Assembly (NCBI GenBank): GCA_032622095.1
Contig: CP136065.1
Span: forward strand, 204,548,618 to 204,612,617
Origin: Siphonodentalium dalli
Lineage: Eukaryota; Mollusca; Scaphopoda; Gadilida; Siphonodentaliidae
Reading direction: 5' to 3'
Length of the DNA stretch: 64,000 nucleotides
Shown: piece after piece, positions 44,540 to 54,175 of the stretch
How the letters are laid out: every line of letters begins with the position of its first letter
How positions within the stretch are numbered: position 1 is the stretch's first letter
Translations under genes and position numbers: made by a program
The notes under the pieces: model-generated
Database searches by the model: none
What the model was told of the DNA's origin: nothing
The model's input: the letters and a program-made list of their open reading frames with translations, nothing else

Positions 44540-44830
44540 TTTGGTTTGTTAGGGTTTATCGTCGTTCTAGCCGCTAGGCCACACACGACGTTGTCAATTT
44601 TACTGAAGGAGGAAAGACCATGCAGTGGCTTAATTTCACAGAGAAATCATCCCACTACGTGTAGAAACCACTGAGACCCGGAAAGCAACTGACAAACTTG
44701 CCCATATACACGATTCCGGTCACCCTCCCTATGGCAGGGTTCGAACCAGCTTCGCCAGCGCTGGACGGCCTGGGACGGTGTAATGCACCTGGCACTCTAC
44801 CGTCTGGATCACCGGGGCGCCCACGACTAT
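44540..44830 (-). mobile_element. tRNA-derived SINE
   Basis: Minus strand begins near 44826 with a tRNA-like head: GGGCGCCCCGGTGATCCAGA, then GGTAGAGTGCC (A-box-like) and the B box GGTTCGAACCCTGCC at about 44728-44742. It continues through a SINE body to an A-rich end, GATAAACCCTAACAAACC, near 44545-44560. A/B box spacing fits a tRNA promoter, but the whole does not fold as a clean tRNA. Confidence 0.7.
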
Positions 44831-44839
44831 GCTTCAAAT

Positions 44840-45920
44840 TGCCCAGTGTGGCATACCACATGTATGTATATTACCTTCACCTACATATAGGGCTAACAAG
44901 TGCAACATAAGTTTAGAGATTGGGCAATACTAAATATTTGTAGGGAGGGAGCATTTTTTAAATTTTCTAAAGCCAAGAAGTGCGTATCGTTTCCACTTAA
45001 ACTGGGTTGAGCACAACAGAATCCAATGATCCATGCCCAAGTTATTTGCTGATATGTTCATAGGGATACAAAATTAAGAAATTCACAAGTCAAACAAGAG
45101 CTTCAAAAAAGATTTAAGCCAAACAAGGTCCATAACTCTGGTAAAAATGAACGGACAAAAACCTATGGTATACTTGTTCCTTCTACATGCCAAAGGACAA
45201 AAAATTGTAAACACCCAAGTTAAAAGGGGATATGTTCAGAAGGACTGACGGAGCCCTCGACTATATGCCCCAATCCTCTTGTGGGGGTTGGGGGCATAAT
45301 AACTCATCAGACCATAAAATGAAAACAAAATAATTGAACCACGTTTTTTAATGTGCATGGTGGAAAATCTTCATACCACATTACATCCCAATGTGATATT
45401 CAAACCCATGGCTGAAATATAAGCGCGAATGGACAAAAATCAACATTTCCATAGTGCAGGTATAACGTAACATTGCAAATTTCAGTATAGTTTCAAAATA
45501 CATGACGTTATGTACACGCAAGCCATGTAAATGTCATGTTAACCCTTTGATGATTAGATACTTATCTGATTGTTCTGATTGTTCACTTTATTTCGATGGT
45601 CAGATCAGAAAATAAATTCCAACAGTCAGAATCATCTTACTTTATGACACAGTTTTCTCGGTCCACACAGATTGGGATATCGGTTGATGCCGTTTTGGAC
45701 TGAGTCATCTCCCGTTACTCTTCTATAACCGACTTTACGCCTAAAATCGTGGGCCTTTCCCCAAGCATTATGATATCAAACATGCATATATCAACAGTCT
45801 GTTGGATGTCAAAGCAACAAGATTTAAAAGAAAACAAAGCCTTGTTTTCCAGAGATGTCTTTGCCACGCTATCATAAAATGTGTGTAAAAAATATGTTAA
45901 ACGATTGTATCATCACTTTA
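44840..45920. other. No supported gene
   Basis: AT-rich. A weakly repetitive patch with TCCATAACTCTGGTAAAAA near 45130 resembles units of other tandem arrays. Confidence 0.35.
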
Positions 45921-45924
45921 CCTT

Positions 45925-46517
45925 TTTTATACGCCCTTTTGAAAAAAAGGCCGTATTATAGTATTGGTCTGTCCGTCCGGGCGTCCGTTAACCTGTTGTC
46001 CGGATGATAACTTTAGTTAGAGTGAACCAAAATTTGGTATGTGGGTTTATTAGCCGAAAAGTAAGTTCAAGCTTGAATTTGGGTTCCGCCCGCCAATTTT
46101 CACCAGAGTTATGCCCCTTATTTAACGTTTTTTGACTTAGAAAATCCTTGAAATTTGTTGTCCGGATGATAACTTTAGTATAGTTTATCGGAATGAATCA
46201 AAATTTGGTATATTACTTTCTCCCACCAAAACACAGGTCAAGTTCGAACTTGGGTTCTGTCCGACCATTTTTGGCAGAGTTATGCCCCTTTTTCGACTCA
46301 GAAAATTCAGTTTTTCTTATGTTTTTTGGTTTCCGGATGATAACTCGATTTTGGAATGTTTATACGCAAAACCGTTTTTTTGTGGATTACATATATCAAA
46401 ATACAGCTCAAGTCCGAATTTCGTTTTAATCCGATAATTTTTGCGAGAGTTATGACCCCTTTTTTGACGTAATTTGACTTAGAAAATCCCTGAAATTTGT
46501 TGTCCGGATGATAACAT
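45925..46517 (+). repeat. 171-bp tandem element, truncated copy 2
   Basis: Near-identical to 37338-37940, including the leader. Copy 2 has lost one GTCC repeat in the leader and stops in the fourth TTGTCCGGATGATAAC. The high similarity implies recent duplication or transposition of the whole leader-array unit. Confidence 0.88.
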
Positions 46518-46700
46518 CCAGACCCATAACCATAGTCTAATGAGACATCAAGGCTCATAACCATAGCCTAATGGCTAATGAGACATCCAGGCCCATAGGC
46601 ATAGCCATAGCCTAATGAGACATCCAGACTCATAACCATAGCCTATATTGAGACATCCAAGCTCATAACCATAGCCTAGTGAGACTCCTATCTGGGAGTC
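46518..46700. repeat. Tandem repeat, about 40-50 bp units
   Basis: About four units of TAATGAGACATCCAGxCxCA then TAACCATAGCC. It starts exactly where copy 2 of the 171-bp element breaks off. Confidence 0.8.
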
Positions 46701-46718
46701 ATCATCCACGATTTTGCC

Positions 46719-47394
46719 CTATGGGGACCTTCCCACAGTATTGTGGGGTGTTGATGCGTCCTTGAATCTTGGGGTACCCATGGCGCCGTTTCTGGGTTGG
46801 GCCATATTTCTTGGAATATGATGAGGAACAGATGCTGTAATATCTCCAAGGCCTTGATCATTACATGTCAAATTTCTCTGGCCATGTATGGCTGTCAATG
46901 TGTCAGGAAGAATATATTTCTCCTGTCCATTTGATTTCCATTCAAGATAGGGTGGTTTTGGTTCAGCTCTTTGGAACTCATTCCCATTGCTCATGGTAGC
47001 AGAAACTACTGCTGTATTGCCATGTGATCGTGGATACCCATAGGTTCGGTAAGCTTTCTGGGCATTTGTGAATTTCCAGAACTTCCAGGAGTCACATGGC
47101 ATATTCTGATAATCAGATTCTGTGTTCTCTCCCATAGCTGGTGCCTTATCCGTGCTGCTTATCGCGGTATAAGTGGGCTAGTGAGTCGTGATCCTCAGAT
47201 TCAATAGTTCCAATTCCTTCTGGGGAATTTGTGTCGATGTGCTCTGAAACGTGACGAGAAGATACTATCTCTGGCAGAGTTTCCAATAAGTCAGAAGACA
47301 CAACTCGGTATGCCTTATTGGTTTCGTTGGACTCAATGATCAGCAGCTCGCGTGCTACATCATTTATGTAACATATGACATATGTCCACGACAA
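46719..47394 (-). pseudogene. Unrecognised frames following the gypsy-like Gag/PR
   Basis: Two minus-strand frames (47394-47146, including AYRVVSSDLLETLPEIVSS; 47135-46719) continue in the direction of the Gag/PR remnant. They could be its decayed downstream pol region, but no RT, RNase H or integrase motif is visible. Confidence 0.25.
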
Positions 47395-48316
47395 TATGAT
47401 GCTTTCTTATAGCGGTTAGGCTTATGTCAACCACTATCGTGCGTTGTTTGATAGTATCATCTTCGACCACTGTCTCACATTCTGCTGCACCATGGTAATC
47501 CATTTTTATTCCATTTATTGTCTCCAAATCACCATATGGATAGGTATCCAGTTTGGGTTTATCTTCCGATAAGTAGTGATAGTTTCTTTGAGAGCATGTG
47601 GAAAATGTTGCGCCAGTACCAATTAGAAACCTCACTGGCTGCCCATAGAGATTGCAATCTAAATACAGGCCTCCCTCTTCAGAAGAGCTGTATCTAACAA
47701 ACTCCTTGGAGTTAGGATGTCCACTTGTGATCTGCTGGTCTCCCCTTCCACGGTAGGCATTAGGACACATGTCGCGTGGATAGTGAGAAGTTCTGCATCT
47801 GGTGCGTTCTTTGTATTCGTTTGTGCTATAATCAGGATTCTCATTATAATTCTGTCTCCATTGTCTATCGCCACGACAGTCACTCCAGGACTCATTTGTG
47901 TTACTCTTTTTCTCCTTCTTTTGGTTCTCCAAGTTTGTCATTCTTTGTGTAATCTCCCCATTACTCATCTTCACATCAGTCAACATTTGTTTTATCTCCT
48001 TCATCTCAACGATGGACTGTGATGTCTGGGGTGGTTGTGAGCTATCCTGAGTTTTCCCATTAGAACCAGTTTGGGGCTTCAGTTCATATATTATCTTTTT
48101 GGGTTCTTCAAACTCTATATTTTTGCTTTGTGCTGGGTCTGCTTCATTTACTGCATTAGCATAGTCTTTAGACTTGACAAAAGCGTCTAATTCAACTGCA
48201 CCAAGAGAGCCCGGTCGTGCTTGTTTTACCCGGAGTCGTATATCTGGATCATACAACCCACCAATGAATTGGTCCTTTGCCAAGGTGTCTCTCAATTCAT
48301 GTTTCATTGTTTCCAT
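47360..48316 (-). pseudogene. Ty3/gypsy-like Gag C-terminus and aspartic protease, catalytic Asp lost
   Basis: 318 codons. Residues 1-60 read AKDQFIGGLYDPDIRLRVKQ then ARPGSLGAVELDAF, the end of a Ty3/gypsy capsid. A decayed CCHC knuckle sits at about 174-184 (C and terminal C only). A retropepsin starts near 228 with FLIGTGATFS, where the usual D-T/S-G is G-T-G, so the catalytic Asp is missing. The conserved hydrophobic strand (IVVDI) follows. No LTR could be defined. An integrase end lies upstream on the same strand (49190-49530), so the parts are not in one normal element order. Confidence 0.7.
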
Positions 48317-48616
48317 TTTTCACCGGATTTTCTAGGAATATTTCGGCTTGGGTGGTATTCAGCGCACTACATCACCATGCATGCCTAGTACTGTAGGTTA
48401 TCATTTGCTGTGTTGGCACTTGACAGCTTACGCGTAATAACTTACTGCACATATGAATTACGAATATGATGCTACAGGTACATCACTAGAATATGTGTTC
48501 TTTCTATCAGTTGTCGATTTTCAATATCTGTAGCTACGATTACGGATTCGAGAAACCCAAGTATATGGGCACGCGAGCTTTGCATGCATTCATCTATTGT
48601 ACAGCTGACAACATTT

Positions 48617-49182
48617 ATTTTTTTGGTGACGGGTGACACAATCTTACACAAATAGCACCTATCACAAAGGATGACATAACTGACTTATGAACATATGCCG
48701 TGAACATTTCCACAAATTTCCAGAGTACTTCTGAGATCCCTCGTCAAAGCAATATTGAATTATCACCCATTAAGAGGGCAAAACAATTGAAAATCAACAT
48801 TTGTTTTTGTCTATTTTCACAATAAATCTCAGACATTTTGCCATCTATCAATGAAATCATGGCGTTACCATACTTGTTATCTATAAGTATGTAGACCGCT
48901 ATATCTTAGCAGGAAGATATCCCAAATTATCTGATTTTTTATTTCGTTCTGCCGATTTTCCCCAAAACAGTTACTTTTTGCTGAATTTTGGGGTGAGGGG
49001 TGAAACAATACTACTTAAGACATCACTTATTGAATATGTTGACATAAACAAAATGTTGCCATATGCGGAATATATCTCCGCAGTTTTCTAGACTATATTG
49101 AAGATCGCAGGTCAAAACTATATTGAAGATCGCAGGTCAAAACAATATTGAACTATTCCTGATTAAGTGGGCCAAAAAAAGA
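48617..49182 (+). repeat. Fragment of the foldback-element subrepeat
   Basis: Resembles 1.5 units of the 363-bp subrepeat of the 29.9-33.3 kb element (GGGGTGAGGGGTGAAACAAT, GCGGAATATATCTCCGCA-like and GGCATTACCATACTTG-type blocks). A 26-bp sequence is directly duplicated at 49093-49118 and 49119-49144. It abuts the integrase remnant. Confidence 0.7.
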
Positions 49183-49189
49183 TGTGGGG

Positions 49190-49530
49190 GGAAGATGTCC
49201 ATGTCACTCGCTGCTGCTGGTTCGATGTACTCTTTCAGACGAGTAATGTTGACCGATGTCTTCAGCTCTCGACCATTGCTGTTCTTGAGTCGGTACACAT
49301 TGTCTTTTATTACTTCTGAAATTTCATATGGGCCAGTCCACCTAGAGTCTAGCTTGCCACCTGCTCTATTCAAATTCTTCATTGCCTTCATCAGAACTTT
49401 CTGTCCAGGTTGGAAGGGCTGGAAATTCTGGCGCTTGTCGTATTTGCGTTTCTGTCTTATCTGTGCCTTTCTTATATTCTCCATGGCCTGGCTATTTACG
49501 GTGTCGCGTAGTTTGGCCATCTGCTCGATA
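49190..49530 (-). pseudogene. Ty3/gypsy integrase C-terminal domain (GPY/F)
   Basis: Encodes NIRKAQIRQKRKYDKRQNFQ, FQPGQKVLMKAMKNLNRAGG, DSRWTGPYEISEVI and VNITRLKEYI. RWTGPYEI with the preceding QxRxKxxYD and GxKVLxK blocks is the GPY/F module at the end of Ty3/gypsy integrases. The catalytic core is absent. It is joined in one open frame to a DIRS-like RT start at about 49530. The last 17 or so codons before the stop at 49137 come from the foldback repeat. Confidence 0.8.
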
Positions 49531-49930
49531 GTTTCATTGACAGAATTACCAGCCGGATGTGATAAATGCTGGATCATGCGAAATTGTTCAGGAGACTTTT
49601 TCGGCACTAGTCCAATCGGAGAAATAACAAAATTAGGTAACGGTTTGTGAAGGAAAGGTCCTGCAATATGCCCAGCTTGAAGTTCCACGCTAATTTTTTC
49701 CATTAATATTGATTTAAACTCAGTAGCCGATTTCAAGTTGGGTGAATCCAAAAGTGGAGGTGTTGTTTGACAACCCAATCGAAAGCCTTCAGAAAACCCT
49801 TGAACTAAAAACGCACGTTTAGTCGCATCGAATCCCTGTAAAGGCCTATTTAAAATTAGGGCCTTTACGGGTGTTGGCAGGCTGCTGACCTGCAGATGGT
49901 TTTGACCCGGGGTTGGGTTTGTTGTTGGCG
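49531..49930 (-). pseudogene. N-terminal part of a DIRS/YR-type reverse transcriptase
   Basis: Encodes PLQGFDATKRAFLVQGFSEG, FRLGCQTTPPLLDSPNLKSA, HIAGPFLHKPLPNFVISPIG and LVPKKSPEQFRMIQHLSHPA. This is the conserved start of RTs from tyrosine-recombinase retrotransposons (..L..GF..GF.LG..., G.i.GPF...P.p...sPiG.vPKK...fR.I.hLS.P.G.S.N). The palm with its catalytic Asp residues is missing, replaced by the gypsy integrase end. It follows Gag with an overlap in another frame, as usual for the group. Confidence 0.75.
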
Positions 49931-51435
49931 GCACGGGTACGTGGTGAGCGGGCAGCACAGGATATGGCTTTGTGGGCACGAAAACATTTGAAGCATTGAT
50001 GTGAAAACCCACAACTTCCGTTGCAAAATAGACCGCGGTGGAAATTTCGGCAGTACGAAATGGGCACATACAACGCGGTCTTTGGAAATGTCTGCATGCC
50101 CGATCCCGATTGAAAATGATCCCGGACCGGAGCATATTGCTGACGAGGAGGACGTTGTGTCGGTAAAGCACGCTCGTGTAGATCCCAGTTGGTGTTTTGC
50201 CAAGGCAAGTCTAAGGTAGTGGCTCTAAGAGCGCGGAATTCACGGTCATATAGTAACCAGTCATACCCCCTTTCAGCCATCCTCTGAATTCTTTCATAAT
50301 AAGTCAAAAGATTCTCTGTGGCATCCTTATCCCGCTGACAAAAAATGGCTATAAAAATTCTAAATGCTTTTTGCCACTGATATAATGTGGTAATTTTGCG
50401 GGGTGGCTTGGGGACATACACCACGGGATGAGGTTGACCCTGTATATTTTTCCATGACAGACCAGATGGGTCACAAGTCGGCCCATCTGCTTGGTTGCTG
50501 GGGAGAAGTATGGCCAAATTGATGGGCTCATTAGCCCAAATTTGTGTTTTTACTTTTAAGGGCACATGTGAGGTGATAAAAAATGGCACTGTGGTGGCCG
50601 TATGGAGGGCTGATGATGTATTAGCTGTGCCAACTACAGCGGGTGTTGACATATGAGGGATGAGAGGGACAACCGTACTTTGGTTAATATCAACCCTTGG
50701 CCCCTGGCTACTGTTGTCAACATGTAGGAAAGATGAGATGACCCGCTGAAGTTCTGATTGAAAACTAGTAATATCCCTGACAGTATTACCTGCCCCCTGC
50801 ATGACTGTGGTGATTGCCGAGGCAACCTGTGATGGCAAATTGTCACGTGAAATGTCATGATTGCCCGATAGTTCATTATGTGAGGCTGCAACAGCACCGG
50901 TAACTTCATGAGAGTTCGACACAGGTTGAACGTCACTGGTCGACGGAATGTTCATATGGACAGATGGATCCGTGTACGTGTTGAAGGTCCATGGAAGCGG
51001 GTTCAGAGAATGCGAATGAGCTGGGACGGTCGGGTTGGAAACTGTCCAGGATGGCCGGATGGTTGATCTTGGCATATGCATGCGAGAAGTGTTTGTGGTT
51101 GCTGGTGAGCTGTACACCGACGCAGGAGCCTGAACTGATGAATATGCCGGAATATGAGAATTAGTCGGTGCCAGAACTGTCGGGTTTGATATACTAGTAG
51201 GCACCGACATTGAATGAGAACAGGAAAGGTCCCTGACCGGTACTTGTACCGGTAAAGAATGTGCGTTGTGTGCCGGTGATTGGATATCAAGCTGTGGTCT
51301 AATATCATTCCCAGTGTATGGAAGGGATAAGTCCAGTGGCGCCGTCCTGGAAGAATCATCTGCCGTGGAATTTACTATATCTGTTGCCACACGACGCCCC
51401 CTCTTCTGTACAAATCTGCGCTTCTTTGGAGGCAT
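49846..51435 (-). CDS. Gag-like ORF of a DIRS/Ngaro-type YR retrotransposon
   Basis: The frame is open above the chosen start. I prefer the ATG at 51435 (MPPKKRRFVQKRGRR), where a basic nuclear-localisation-like N-terminus begins; this gives 529 residues. A long Ser/Thr/Pro/Asn-rich region follows, then the conserved block VKTQIWANEPINLAILLPSN and ITTLYQWQKAFRIFIAIF. At about 461-495 is a CCCH/CCHC finger: YCRNFHRGLFCNGSCGFSH, then CFKC...H...C. I recognise this layout from Gag-like proteins of DIRS-group elements in molluscs and cnidarians. It is one of the longest intact frames in the window, so decay here is limited. Role: nucleocapsid-like packaging of element RNA. Confidence 0.75.
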   Translation of the reverse strand: MPPKKRRFVQKRGRRVATDIVNSTADDSSRTAPLDLSLPYTGNDIRPQLDIQSPAHNAHSLPVQVPVRDLSCSHSMSVPTSISNPTVLAPTNSHIPAYSSVQAPASVYSSPATTNTSRMHMPRSTIRPSWTVSNPTVPAHSHSLNPLPWTFNTYTDPSVHMNIPSTSDVQPVSNSHEVTGAVAASHNELSGNHDISRDNLPSQVASAITTVMQGAGNTVRDITSFQSELQRVISSFLHVDNSSQGPRVDINQSTVVPLIPHMSTPAVVGTANTSSALHTATTVPFFITSHVPLKVKTQIWANEPINLAILLPSNQADGPTCDPSGLSWKNIQGQPHPVVYVPKPPRKITTLYQWQKAFRIFIAIFCQRDKDATENLLTYYERIQRMAERGYDWLLYDREFRALRATTLDLPWQNTNWDLHERALPTQRPPRQQYAPVRDHFQSGSGMQTFPKTALYVPISYCRNFHRGLFCNGSCGFSHQCFKCFRAHKAISCAARSPRTRAANNKPNPGSKPSAGQQPANTRKGPNFK

Positions 51436-51721
51436 GGTAGGCTGTGGAAAGAAAATTAACCACAGCAGAAGCAGGTCAATACATGAGAACAGAGTGCCCT
51501 GATTTACAATATATTGTGTGAAGATAGTCAAACATTTGGTGTAATAAGATGGGATAGGTCGGCATGAAATTATAGTAAAGATTAAACCACCATGAATTCC
51601 TGGTATAAATGCTGGTGCCACAGCCAGTACATATATATTGAATATTGAGTAGAACATGCCATGATCATGGCATGAAGTTGATGGGGGGGGGGGGGTGTGG
51701 TGAAATAATAGTTGAAACTAA

Positions 51722-52245
51722 ACCCGCATACATCCCTGAGTGTGTAAACAGGCCTAACCAAATAAACAAGCCAAGCCTGATGTGCCTGTATACCCTCAGG
51801 CGCCAAATAATAATGTCAGCATGATTAAGAAGTGGTGGAGAAAATTCCCAACGATCACTATTATTTGAATTGAGACATAGACTGAAAGTACCATCACTAT
51901 TATAATTTCAGCGTAAATCCCCACTCATCACTATTATTAGGCGAACACAATTATTAGGCACCTGAGAGTACACCCCAGGGATGCGTAAACAGGCAATGTC
52001 ATGCAAAAATAAAGTCTGCCCGCATACACCACGTGGGTGCGTAAACAGGCGGTTAAATGTAAATAAAATAATAAAATGTGCCCGCATACACCGATGGGTG
52101 CGTAAACAGACGTTGACTGAAAAGCACGATAAAAATTGTGTACCCGCATACACCATTGGTGCGTAAACAGGTGTGAAAATGGAAACAGTAAAGCAAATTA
52201 TAGGCTGCCCGCGTGCCCCTGGCAGGGACGTAAACAGGCTATGAC
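51722..52245. repeat. Tandem repeat of about 62 bp with GTAAACAGGC cores
   Basis: Cores of CCCGCATACACC....GGGTGCGTAAACAGGC type start at about 51955, 52018, 52080, 52142 and 52206, with a diverged one at 51722. Spacing is about 62 bp. Between cores the sequence varies and is A-rich. Each core has a CACC/GGTG mini-inverted repeat and an invariant GTAAACA, the forkhead-factor core. The array sits between the SGNH ORF and the Gag ORF, where an element promoter could be. Confidence 0.8.
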
Positions 52246-52551
52246 TACAAGGTGTGGAGCCTTAGGGGAGAAATAACTACAGATTGAGAATCAAACCATG
52301 GCACTGTAAGTGGTAATTATATTCGTATGTTACGGGAGAAAGAGAACAAGCCCCGATGATAACGATTTCCGAAATAACTCTAACATTGTGTGATTAGTCA
52401 AGACAAGGCAAAGATCGTGATCCTTGTTTATATGGTCCTATGAATATGATTCGATGTAATATCAGCCAGTGCAAAAGGCATAAAATTGAAAAATGTCTGT
52501 AGCCTGGCACAAGCCGGTCAGCAAAAGGTTGTGTGGCCGAAAAAAATGCCA

Positions 52552-53220
52552 TTAATACCAGGTTACCCTGTTCAATGCAAATAAAATAGCTCCCCTAAGG
52601 CTCTTGGCATATAAATGTTCCCCAAGAGGGTTAAAATGAATGCCATCATAGAAGAAGGCCTTTGCTTTTGGCTGTAACCGGCCATGATGCCAGGTGTGCA
52701 CCAAACTAGACCTGTCAGGGAGCACAACCGAGTTATATTGGTTCAGCATGTCCACATGTTTATCATAGATGGCAGGTTCCTTTCCTCCATGGATCCGAAC
52801 TCGATAAAAAGCTTGGCAAGCCATAACCATCCTGACAGATTTGCATTTCAGAACTTCACCAATAAAATCATCGGTGATACTCCCGACAGACTGAGGTAAT
52901 TTGGTGCACAAGTCGTTCCCACCGGTCTGTAATATGATTATGTGGGGCCGAAATTTTCGGAGGCGGTTAAGATAGGCCGAAACGTCCGCCAACGTATTGC
53001 CACATTTGGCAAAAAACTGAATATCGAGAGGCCGGCCATTATGCTTTTTTAACTTGAATGCATTGGCATAATTATACAAGCGATCACCGGGAACGACCCT
53101 GTGTCCAAGCTGACGAGCGTACCTGCGTCGGAGGAAACGACCAAGACGCACAACAAAGGAATGGCCAATCACAGCCACTCGTGTGTGAAAACGACGCTGA
53201 GTCATTGTTCCAACTTTCAA
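52552..53220 (-). CDS. SGNH/GDSL-type hydrolase ORF, likely part of the YR retrotransposon
   Basis: 222 residues, intact. It has VIGHSFV (block I, Ser21; GHS instead of GDS), KCGN (block II Gly74), LQTGGNDLC (block III G-x-N-D, Asn102) and FYDGIHFNPLG (block V, Asp192 and His195). All predicted catalytic and oxyanion residues of an SGNH esterase/lipase fold are present. Some tyrosine-recombinase retroelements of the Ngaro group are known to carry SGNH hydrolase ORFs; position and strand here (about 1.1 kb 5' of Gag, same strand) fit that. Either Met1 or Met6 could be the start. The substrate is unknown. It is the best-preserved enzyme in the window. Confidence 0.75.
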   Translation of the reverse strand: MKVGTMTQRRFHTRVAVIGHSFVVRLGRFLRRRYARQLGHRVVPGDRLYNYANAFKLKKHNGRPLDIQFFAKCGNTLADVSAYLNRLRKFRPHIIILQTGGNDLCTKLPQSVGSITDDFIGEVLKCKSVRMVMACQAFYRVRIHGGKEPAIYDKHVDMLNQYNSVVLPDRSSLVHTWHHGRLQPKAKAFFYDGIHFNPLGEHLYAKSLRGAILFALNRVTWY

Positions 53221-53961
53221 AGTTTTTAGTTTTTTGTAACTTCAAATTACGTGGAAATGAGCAGCGTAGGAATACCGTAAACAGTGTAAATATATTCCGA
53301 CAAAAGTTAATAATAAGTAAATTAAAAAGTCAGATTACCTGTTGTGTTTAATGAGAATAACGGGCTCTTTTCTGCTGCTGAACGATGTTTTGGTGGAATT
53401 CTGTCAGCCTGATATTCGCAGAAAAGAGGCCGTATCCATACGCCTCTCTCGCTCCTCAAGTAATGTAGTCCGACGTGCAAAATAGTTCCTTTTCAAAACG
53501 CGAAATCTAATGTGTTATAATTATCATACTGACGTTTTATTTCCTAAACTATTTGCTATCGCACTCAAGCGACTAAATTATGTTATGACCATTAATATAA
53601 CTCGAAACTAAGAAACAAAAATTCCTATTCCATTACTGTTAAGAATAGACGGGACGAATTCATAAAAGACTAATCCTGGCGATTTGCCCTCATTACTCGC
53701 ATATTTTAAGGTTGTATTCAGCTCTAATAGGCACAAGCTGAATTGGCGACGTTACAGTACACAAGACACAAGTTGTATTTGCGGTTCTATTTAAATAATT
53801 TGGTGATATTTGATTTTATGTGAACAGAATTAAAATGGGGATAACAATGGTATGTTTTGTGATTTGAGAAAAGTTGTAGGTAGGAAATAAATGTTTTTTT
53901 TAAATGCCAATTAACTGAATTTGTCACATTATACATTTAATCAGCATACAACCTTGTACTA
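53221..53961. other. Upstream region of the SGNH ORF, no gene
   Basis: Contains a hairpin-like AGAGGCCGTATCCATACGCC at about 53425-53445, then AT-rich DNA. It may be the 5' end of the YR element, but the terminal repeat was not identified. Confidence 0.35.
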
Positions 53962-54173
53962 CAGTAATGCCCAAAGTAATTGACCACTTAACCACAGCAG
54001 AATAATGGGTAATTTTTCAGGATTTAGTCGGAAATATGGCTTGTTGCCATTCATCGTAAGCTCTCGCCGTGAACTTTCCGATGAAGGGCAACAAGCCATA
54101 TTTCCGACTGAATCCTGAAAAATTACCCATAATTATGCTGTGGTTAAGTGGTCAATTACTTTGGGCATTACTG
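53962..54173. mobile_element. Tc1/mariner-type hairpin MITE (212 bp)
   Basis: The element starts CAGTAATGCCCAAAGTAATT and ends with the complement. Inverted arms of about 85-90 bp with few mismatches leave a loop of roughly 35 bp. It is flanked by TA on both sides (53960-53961 and 54174-54175). TA target plus a CAGT-type end points to Tc1/mariner mobilisation. A damaged half copy lies at 21336-21430. Confidence 0.88.
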
Positions 54174-54175
54174 TA

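Noticed and set aside
44728-44830. tRNA gene on the minus strand
   Set aside because: A and B boxes present, but stems do not pair cleanly and a SINE body follows.
46719-47135. RT or RNase H downstream of the gypsy protease
   Set aside because: No YxDD, no RNase H or integrase motifs in any frame checked.
51955-52245. CRISPR-like look (regular cores with variable spacers)
   Set aside because: Eukaryotic retroelement context; cores are imperfect, no leader or cas genes.
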